The notes under the pieces were generated by a model, which was given only the letters and a program-made list of their open reading frames with translations, was not told the DNA's origin and searched no databases. DNA of 6,334 nucleotides, taken from Azohydromonas lata NBRC 102462 (lineage in GTDB: Bacteria > Pseudomonadota > Gammaproteobacteria > Burkholderiales > Burkholderiaceae_C). Made by a program: the position numbers and the translations under genes. Shown here piece after piece: positions 1 through 5,308 of this stretch; within the stretch, counting starts at the first letter, position 1; each line of letters starts with the position of its first letter. The DNA lies in NCBI GenBank assembly GCA_945878385.1, contig CAMCTE010000159.1:1-6334 (forward strand). Direction: 5' to 3'.

Positions 1-100
1 ATCGTGCCCATTGCGGTGGTGTCCCTGGTGCTGGCCTTTGTGGCCACCATCTACCCGAGCTGGCGTGCTTCACGCGTGCAGCCGGCGCAGGCCTTGCGCT

Positions 101-108
<8 letters not shown>
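1..108 (+). CDS. lolC/lolE: Lipoprotein-releasing ABC transporter permease LolC/LolE, C-terminal end (partial)
   Basis: This is the 3' end of a gene that enters from the left; 35 codons and a TGA at 106-108 are visible. The peptide is one hydrophobic segment (IVPIAVVSLVLAFVATIYP) followed by WRASRVQPAQALRYE. That is the usual ending of MacB/FtsX-type permeases of the Lol system: last membrane helix, then a cytoplasmic tail with the P-A-x-A-L-R-Y-E signature. In the inner membrane the permease and LolD release mature lipoproteins to the carrier LolA for delivery to the outer membrane. The next gene encodes LolD and overlaps this stop by 8 nt (ATGAGTGA), which supports the identification. LolC and LolE cannot be told apart from this tail; many betaproteobacteria have a single LolC/E-type permease. 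Confidence 0.88.
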
Positions 109-800
<692 letters not shown>

Positions 801-820
<20 letters not shown>

Positions 821-1700
821 CACCCACTGCCATCTCGATGCGCCCGAATTCGCGCACGATGTGGCCGAGGTGGTGGCCCGCGCGCGCACCGCAGGGGTAA
901 GGCAACTGGTGTTGCCGGCCGTGCGTGTGGCCGATGCGGCACGCGTGCGTGAGCTGGCCCATCGTTTCGGTGCGGTCTACGCGCTGGGCATTCACCCCTT
1001 GGCCGTGCCCGCATCCGCAGACGAAGACCTGCAGGCCTTGGCTGATTTGCTTCGTCAACACCGCGATGACCCGCGCTTGGTGGCGGTAGGCGAGATCGGT
1101 CTGGACCACTTCGTGCCGGGCCAAGACCGTGAACGCCAGTACCGCTTCTACACGGCCCAGCTGGCCTTGGCCCGTGCGTTCGATCTGCCGGTGCTGCTGC
1201 ATGTGCGCCGCTCGGCCGACCACCTGCTCAAAGGCCTGCGCGCCTGCCCGGTGCGCGGCGGAATGGCGCATGCTTTCAATGGCAGTGCGCAGCAGGCGCA
1301 AGCCTTCGTGCAGCGGGGGTTTGCGCTGGGCTTTGGTGGCACCTTGACCTTTGAGCGCTCGCTGCAGATCCGCCGCCTGGCGCAAGACCTGCCAGACCAT
1401 GCGCTGGTGCTGGAAACCGATGCGCCCGATATTCCTCCGCAGTGGCTGTACCGGCCCGCCGCCACGCGGCACCTGCACCCGCCAGCGCGCAACGAACCGG
1501 CTGAGGTGCCCCGCATCGCAGCGGTGCTGGCGCAGCTGCGGGGATGGACCCTGGCGCAGACCGCGCAGATCACGTCGGCCAATGCGCGACGGGTGTTGCC
1601 TGGGCTGCTGCCGCAAGACCTGGTCCCTGCACAGCCCCACGTGTTGGCCGGTGCATGGCGGCTTGAGGGAGCACCACACCGCGAGGAACCGAGAGCATGA
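801..1700 (+). CDS. TatD-family metal-dependent hydrolase, YjjV-like
   Basis: The product (299 residues from the first ATG) is an amidohydrolase-fold TIM barrel of the TatD family, predicted to be a cytosolic metal-dependent (deoxyribo)nuclease or phosphoesterase. The metal ligands are all visible: His9 and His11 in VDTHCHLD, Glu98 in GEIGLD, His134 in LLHVRR, His157 in MAHAFNGS and Asp207 in LETDAPD. GIHP at 63-66 and the GGTLTF segment resemble E. coli YjjV more than TatD itself. Three ATGs in a row (801, 804, 807) open the gene. A GAAGG at 785-789 fits best with the first, but any could be used. The barrel should end near residue 270; the remaining 25 or so residues (PAQPHVLAGAWRLEG and on) look like an extra tail, since family members are usually about 255-265 long. 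The gene overlaps lolD upstream by 20 nt and the next gene by 4 nt. The biological substrate is unknown. Confidence 0.93.
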
Positions 1701-2452
1701 GCCGAACTGCGCTTGAAGATCTGCCGATGGTCACGGTTTCTGAGCACCAGGGCGTGCGTTACCTGCACCTGGACACCCCGTGGGTGCAGGGCGCGATGCG
1801 CATGTCCAAGCCCGATGCGGTTGAGTTGGAATATGTACGCCGCATGCTGGCGGCGCTGCTGTGGCGGCCCAGCAGTGAACTCGGCCAAGGCCATGCGGTG
1901 CAGCTGGGCCTCGGGGCGGCAGCCATCACCCGCTTTACGCATGGGCAGTTGGGCATGCGCACCACGGCGGTGGAGCTCAACCCGGCGGTGATCCGCGCCT
2001 GCCGCATGTGCTTTCGGCTGCCACCCGATGGGCCGGGGCTGCAGGTGCTGTGTGAAGACGCCGGCGCTTGGCTGCAGCAGGTGCAGCGGCGAGGCAGCAT
2101 CGACCTCTTGCATGTGGACCTCTACGACCACGAGGCGGCCGCGCCGGTGCTCGACAGTGAGGCCTTCTACGCCCACTGCCACGCGGCCTTGGCACCGGGG
2201 GGGGTGATGGCGGTGAATCTGTTCGGGCGGCTGTCGAGTTTCGAGGGCAGTGCGCAGCGCATCATGGCCGCCTTTGGGCGTGACCAGGCGTGGCGCGTGC
2301 AGGCCACCAAGGAAGGCAACACGGTGGTGGTGGCCACGCGCGGTGTGGTGGTGCCGGACCGGCACGAGCTGACGGCCAGGGCGCGGCACATCGAAGCGCA
2401 GTTCGGGCTGCCGGCCACCAAGTGGCTGCGGATGATCCGGCCCCTGTTGTGA
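1697..2452 (+). CDS. Spermidine-synthase-like Rossmann-fold protein
   Basis: This 251-residue protein has the SAM/decarboxylated-SAM binding fold of the spermidine synthase family. The glycine-rich motif I is QLGLGAAAITRF (69-80), the acidic residue ending the second strand is Glu93 in VELNP, Asp121 lies in CEDAGAW where SpeE has its conserved Asp, and LAPGGVMAVNLFG lies near 165-177. The loop that in true aminopropyltransferases reads roughly D-S/A-S/T-D-P reads HVDLYDHEAAAP (139-150) here: Asp141 and Asp144 are present but the context differs. The N-terminal beta domain is short. The substrate may therefore not be putrescine, and annotations of such proteins as spermidine synthase are often by fold only. 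GAGGA at 1683-1687 is well spaced from the ATG, which overlaps the preceding stop (ATGA). It is the last gene of the lol-tatD run. An 8-G run lies inside the gene at 2197-2204. Confidence 0.85.
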   Translation: MSRTALEDLPMVTVSEHQGVRYLHLDTPWVQGAMRMSKPDAVELEYVRRMLAALLWRPSSELGQGHAVQLGLGAAAITRFTHGQLGMRTTAVELNPAVIRACRMCFRLPPDGPGLQVLCEDAGAWLQQVQRRGSIDLLHVDLYDHEAAAPVLDSEAFYAHCHAALAPGGVMAVNLFGRLSSFEGSAQRIMAAFGRDQAWRVQATKEGNTVVVATRGVVVPDRHELTARARHIEAQFGLPATKWLRMIRPLL

Positions 2453-2551
2453 ATGGCCGCCGCGTGGGCCTTGGCCTTGGCTGGTTCCCAGCGGCTCTTG
2501 AGGCTGGTCGGCGTGCGTGTTAACCACACGGACCCCAGGGTGACACCTGCC

Positions 2552-2557
2552 TAGAAT
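2552..2557 (+). promoter_or_regulatory. Possible -10 element upstream of tctBA
   Basis: TAGAAT lies 45 nt upstream of the tctB start, in the 150-nt gap (2453-2602) after the lol-tatD run. No good -35 hexamer sits 16-18 nt upstream (the region reads about CGGACC), so this is a weak or activator-dependent candidate. Upstream of it, CGTGT-TAACC-ACACG (2516-2530) is a short 5-bp inverted repeat around GTTAAC that could be an operator. The rest of the gap shows only a 5-bp stem (GCTGG-TTC-CCAGC, 2480-2492) without a T-tract. Confidence 0.3.
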
Positions 2558-2589
2558 GATTTGGAAAGGTCCGCCACGTCGAGGCGGCC

Positions 2590-2594
2590 GGAGG
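2590..2594 (+). promoter_or_regulatory. Shine-Dalgarno of tctB
   Basis: GGAGG stands 8 nt before the ATG at 2603. It fixes the tctB start at MKIKSQQDFW rather than at the in-frame TTG at 2561, which would add a 14-residue non-hydrophobic leader unlike TctB proteins. Confidence 0.85.
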
Positions 2595-2602
2595 TCATTC
2601 CA

Positions 2603-3079
2603 ATGAAGATCAAGAGCCAGCAGGACTTCTGGGCCGGCTTGATGTTTCTGGTGATGGGCGGCTTGTTCGCCTGGGGCGCCATCACGAACTACAGCTTCGG
2701 TTCCTCGGCACGTCCGGGGCCGGGCTATTTCCCGTTTGGCCTGGGCGTCGTCCTGGCCCTCCTGGGGGCGTTCATCCTGTTTGAAGCCCTCACCATCGAA
2801 ACCGAAGATGGCGAGCCCATCGGTGACATCGCCTGGAAGCCGCTGATCATCATCCTGGCCTCGGTGGCGCTGTTCGGCGTGTTGCTGCCGCGCCTGGGGA
2901 TGTTCATCACGCTGCCGCTGTTGGTGGTCATGTCCAGCCTGGCCAGCCAGGAATTCACCTGGAAAGCCACGGTGGCCAGTGCGGTGTTTCTCACCGGGTT
3001 CTCCTGGCTCATCTTCATCAAGGGTCTGGGGCTGACGATCCCCTTGCTGCCCACCATCCTGCAAGCCAGCGGCAGCTGA
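2603..3079 (+). CDS. tctB: Tripartite tricarboxylate transporter small membrane subunit TctB
   Basis: The product is 158 residues, typical of TctB, the small integral-membrane subunit of the TTT family. With TctA and a periplasmic binding protein (TctC) it drives secondary uptake of citrate or another carboxylate. Hydrophobic segments lie at about 10-27, 45-64, 80-95, 99-114 and 122-139, giving four or five membrane passes. The loop after the first has RPGPGYFP (37-44), a signature of the family; the N-terminal QQDFWAGL is also typical. A charged stretch (ETEDGEP, 66-72) links the second and third segments. The start is set by a strong GGAGG. The tctA gene follows after 13 nt, so the two are co-transcribed. 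No tctC is present on either side, so the substrate cannot be inferred from context. Confidence 0.94.
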   Translation: MKIKSQQDFWAGLMFLVMGGLFAWGAITNYSFGSSARPGPGYFPFGLGVVLALLGAFILFEALTIETEDGEPIGDIAWKPLIIILASVALFGVLLPRLGMFITLPLLVVMSSLASQEFTWKATVASAVFLTGFSWLIFIKGLGLTIPLLPTILQASGS

Positions 3080-3083
3080 GAGG
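3078..3083 (+). promoter_or_regulatory. Shine-Dalgarno of tctA, overlapping the tctB stop
   Basis: GAGAGG begins inside the tctB TGA (3077-3079) and sits 9 nt before the tctA ATG. Ribosomes terminating on tctB would be at the tctA loading site, which favours coupled, near-equimolar synthesis of the two subunits. Confidence 0.7.
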
Positions 3084-3092
3084 CCACACGAC

Positions 3093-4604
3093 ATGGATCT
3101 GCTTTCCAACCTCGCGCTGGGTTTCCAGACGGCGTTCACGCTGCAAAACCTGGCCTATGCGCTGTTCGGTTCGGTGCTGGGCACGCTCATCGGTGTGCTG
3201 CCAGGCCTGGGTCCGGTGGCCACCATCGCCATGCTGCTGCCCAGCATCTACACGCTGGACGCCACGCCGGCGCTGATCATGTTGGCGGGCATCTACTACG
3301 GCGCGCAGTACGGTGGCTCGACCACCGCCATCCTGATCAACGTGCCGGGTGAGTCGTCCTCGGTGGTGACCGCACTCGACGGCTACAAGATGGCGCGCAG
3401 AGGCCGTGCAGGCCCGGCGCTGGCCGCAGCCGGCCTGGGATCCTTCTTCGCCGGATGCGTGGGCACGATCATCATTGCGGCCTTCGCGCCGCCGCTGACC
3501 GAACTGGCCTTCAAGTTCGGCCCGGCCGAGTACTTCTCGCTGATGGTGCTGGGCCTGATCGGCGCCGTGGTGCTGGCCTCGGGCTCGCTCATAAAGGCCA
3601 TCGCCATGATCATCCTGGGCTTGCTGCTGGGCCAGATCAACACCGACGTGATCTCCGGCGTGCCGCGCTACAGCTTCGATATTCCTGAACTCACCGACGG
3701 CGTGGGCTTTGTGGCCATCGCCATGGGCGTGTTCGGTTTCGGTGAAATCATCAGCAACCTGGGCCGTCCCGAAGAAGAACGGCAGGTCTTCACCAAGGAG
3801 GTGAAGGGCTTGATGCCCACGGTGCAAGACTTCAAGGACGCCTTCCCGGCGGTGTTGCGTGGGACGTCGCTGGGCTCCATCCTGGGTGTGCTGCCCGGTG
3901 GCGGGGCGCTGCTGTCCTCGTTTGCGGCCTACACGCTCGAGAAGAAGCTCACCCTCAAGCCCCACGAGGTGCCCTTCGGTGAAGGCAACATCCGCGGTGT
4001 GGCAGGCCCCGAGTCGGCCAACAACGCCGGTGCCCAGACCTCCTTCATTCCGATGCTCACACTGGGCATTCCGCCCAATGCCGTGATGGCGTTGATGGTG
4101 GGCGCCATGACGATCAAGGGCATACAGCCCGGCCCTCAGGTGATGCAGAGCAACCCCGACCTCTTCTGGGGCCTGATCGCTTCGATGTGGATCGGCAACA
4201 TGATGCTGGTGATCCTGAACCTGCCGCTCATCGGCATCTGGATCAAGCTGCTCACGGTTCCCTATCGTCTGCTCTATCCGGCCATCCTGGTGTTCTGCTG
4301 CATTGGCCTGTACACGCTGAACAACAACAACTTCGACGTGTACATGGCTGTGCTGTTCGGTCTGTTCGGCTACATCTTCTACAAGCTCAAGTGCGAGCCT
4401 GCACCGCTGTTGCTGGGCTTCATCCTCGGGCCGATGATGGAAGAGAACCTGCGCCGCGCCCTGCTCTTGTCGCGGGGGGATTGGTCGGCCTTCGTGACCC
4501 GCCCGCTGTCTGCCGCCCTGTTGCTGGCTGCAGTGCTGATGATCGTGGTGGTATCACTGCCCTCGATCAAGCGGGGCCGCGAGAAGGCCTTCCAGGAAGA
4601 TTGA
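3093..4604 (+). CDS. tctA: Tripartite tricarboxylate transporter large membrane subunit TctA
   Basis: The product is 503 residues, the standard TctA length. TctA is the large multi-helix inner-membrane subunit thought to form the transport path of the TTT system. It shows the internal repeat of the family: GVLPGLGP (34-41) in the first half and GVLPGGGA (265-272) in the second. The first is followed by the conserved YYGAQYGGSTTAILINVPGE (68-87), the second by GPESANNAGAQTSFIP (305-320) and LTLGIPPNA. Many long hydrophobic segments run to the C-terminus, which ends in a short basic-acidic tail (IKRGREKAFQED). The start is set by GAGAGG. All landmarks are intact. The TGA stop is immediately followed, with no spacer, by the stop codon of the convergent reverse-strand gene. 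Substrate specificity normally comes from the TctC partner, which is absent here. Confidence 0.97.
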   Translation: MDLLSNLALGFQTAFTLQNLAYALFGSVLGTLIGVLPGLGPVATIAMLLPSIYTLDATPALIMLAGIYYGAQYGGSTTAILINVPGESSSVVTALDGYKMARRGRAGPALAAAGLGSFFAGCVGTIIIAAFAPPLTELAFKFGPAEYFSLMVLGLIGAVVLASGSLIKAIAMIILGLLLGQINTDVISGVPRYSFDIPELTDGVGFVAIAMGVFGFGEIISNLGRPEEERQVFTKEVKGLMPTVQDFKDAFPAVLRGTSLGSILGVLPGGGALLSSFAAYTLEKKLTLKPHEVPFGEGNIRGVAGPESANNAGAQTSFIPMLTLGIPPNAVMALMVGAMTIKGIQPGPQVMQSNPDLFWGLIASMWIGNMMLVILNLPLIGIWIKLLTVPYRLLYPAILVFCCIGLYTLNNNNFDVYMAVLFGLFGYIFYKLKCEPAPLLLGFILGPMMEENLRRALLLSRGDWSAFVTRPLSAALLLAAVLMIVVVSLPSIKRGREKAFQED

Positions 4605-5219
4605 TCAGCGGAAGTCCCAGCCGAACTGGAACATCACGGCAGCATCGCCGACCGCATGGACGGTCAGTGATGCCTGCCGGTTGAACTGCCAACCGATGGA
4701 GACCAAGCCGCCCGGTGAGAAGCCGTTGTGGTTGAGGGGCACCTTGTCCTGGTATTGGCCACGGTAGCCGTAGAGCAGTCCGCCGGAGATCTGGCCGAAG
4801 AGCTGCGCTTGCCCGAGCAGCGCCGGAAAGCGGCGGCCGACATAGAGGTAGGCGCTGGGCTGGCCGAAGGAGTTGCTGAAGAAGGAGCCGCCGGCCAGCC
4901 AGTGGTCGTGGCGCTGCCGTTCCAGAGCCAGGGCCCACACATCGGAATGCTCGTCGCTGGGCCGCAGATGAGGCGCGTAGGGCGATACGGCAGCGCGCCA
5001 GTAGCCTTCGCGCCAGGGGTTGCTGGCCGGGGTGGTGGCTTGGGTGGCGGCTTGTGTGGTGGCTTGGGTGGCAGCTGCGCCCACGGTATGGGATTGAGCC
5101 TGAGCCGCTGAGGTCACGCTGCCCCACAGAGCTGCCGACAGAGCTGCCGACGAGGCGAGGTTCAGGGCCAAATTCCCAGCTGCAGACTGGGCGTGTTGTT
5201 TCAGGGATGGCTTGCGCAT
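4605..5219 (-). CDS. Predicted outer-membrane beta-barrel protein, possibly PagP-like
   Basis: The product is 204 residues from the ATG at 5219. It opens with a Sec signal peptide: Arg2/Lys3/Lys7, a hydrophobic Ala/Leu core, and AQA|QS cleavage after Ala41. A Thr/Gln/Ala-rich linker with an 8-residue repeat follows (about 48-66). The rest alternates polar and aromatic/hydrophobic residues like a small beta-barrel and ends FQFGWDFR. By eye it parallels E. coli PagP, the lipid A palmitoyltransferase: YAPHLR (81-86) against TWHARF, FFSNSFGQ (113-120) against AFKDSWNK, then GGLLYGY, VPLN and SIGWQF against PagP strands. If so, His84 and Ser117 match PagP His33 and Ser77, while Asp76 is Asn116 here. 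Loop 1 would be about 11 residues shorter. This alignment is from memory, so function is uncertain; the signal peptide and barrel character are firmer. An upstream in-frame GTG (5243) would give 212 residues but lengthen the n-region, so I prefer the ATG. It is a single-gene unit, convergent with tctA. Confidence 0.72.
   Translation of the reverse strand: MRKPSLKQHAQSAAGNLALNLASSAALSAALWGSVTSAAQAQSHTVGAAATQATTQAATQATTPASNPWREGYWRAAVSPYAPHLRPSDEHSDVWALALERQRHDHWLAGGSFFSNSFGQPSAYLYVGRRFPALLGQAQLFGQISGGLLYGYRGQYQDKVPLNHNGFSPGGLVSIGWQFNRQASLTVHAVGDAAVMFQFGWDFR
5032..5079. repeat. Two 24-nt tandem copies in the linker of the barrel gene
   Basis: The unit 5032-5055 (starts GTGGTGGCTTGGGTGGC) is repeated at 5056-5079 with about four changes near its 3' end. 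On the coding strand it gives two copies of an 8-residue Ala/Thr/Gln unit (A-T-Q-A-T-T-Q/P-A) in the linker between signal peptide and barrel. The length is a multiple of three, so expansion or contraction would keep the frame. Confidence 0.8.
5126..5151. repeat. Perfect 12-nt tandem duplication in the signal-peptide core
   Basis: ACAGAGCTGCCG occurs twice in a row (5126-5137, 5138-5149), followed by AC of a third copy. On the reverse strand it encodes SAAL-SAAL in the hydrophobic core of the signal peptide. The exact identity of the two copies suggests a recent in-frame duplication. Confidence 0.85.
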
Positions 5220-5227
5220 GGCGCCGG

Positions 5228-5233
5228 ATTGTG
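5228..5233 (-). promoter_or_regulatory. Possible -10 element for the barrel gene
   Basis: On the reverse strand CACAAT lies 8 nt before the ATG at 5219, with no recognisable -35. If it is used, transcription would begin at or next to the start codon, giving a leaderless or nearly leaderless message; this fits the lack of a Shine-Dalgarno before that ATG. Weak evidence. Confidence 0.22.
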
Positions 5234-5246
5234 CCCATTTCACATC

Positions 5247-5263
5247 CCCTGCACGGTGCAGGG
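5247..5263. promoter_or_regulatory. Perfect 8-bp inverted repeat between divergent genes (candidate operator)
   Basis: CCCTGCAC-G-GTGCAGGG is an exact dyad with a 1-nt centre. It sits in the 89-nt gap between the reverse barrel gene (start 5219) and the forward GGT-family gene (start 5309). The short centre makes it a poor RNA hairpin but a natural site for a dimeric DNA-binding protein. It lies upstream of both candidate -10 elements, so one regulator could act on both genes. The regulator is unknown. Confidence 0.5.
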
Positions 5264-5273
5264 CTGCCCGTCC

Positions 5274-5279
5274 GACAAT
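5274..5279 (+). promoter_or_regulatory. Possible -10 element for the GGT-family gene
   Basis: GACAAT lies 29 nt before the ATG at 5309, in the context CCGACAATCGG. No convincing -35 hexamer is seen; the inverted repeat at 5247-5263 covers that position. It is similar to the ACAATC element on the opposite strand. Confidence 0.25.
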
Positions 5280-5308
5280 CGGGGCCTTCGCGGCGCCACC
5301 CCATCACC

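Noticed and set aside
2480..2492. GCTGG-TTC-CCAGC stem after the spermidine-synthase-like gene, considered as a terminator
   Set aside because: The stem is only 5 bp and is not followed by a T-tract, so it does not qualify as an intrinsic terminator.
1148..3139. A 663-codon open frame on the reverse strand
   Set aside because: It crosses three well-supported forward genes and an intergenic gap. Its translation is rich in Gln, His, Arg and Pro with no domain pattern, as expected for an antisense shadow in high-GC DNA.
3018..3965. A 315-codon reverse open frame opposite tctA
   Set aside because: It is His/Gln/Arg-rich with no recognisable domain and lies wholly opposite conserved tctB/tctA coding sequence.
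5220..5243. Upstream GTG start (5243) for the barrel gene
   Set aside because: It would add MKWAQSGA before an already complete signal peptide, and its only purine-rich upstream stretch is about 2 nt from the codon, too close to act as a Shine-Dalgarno.
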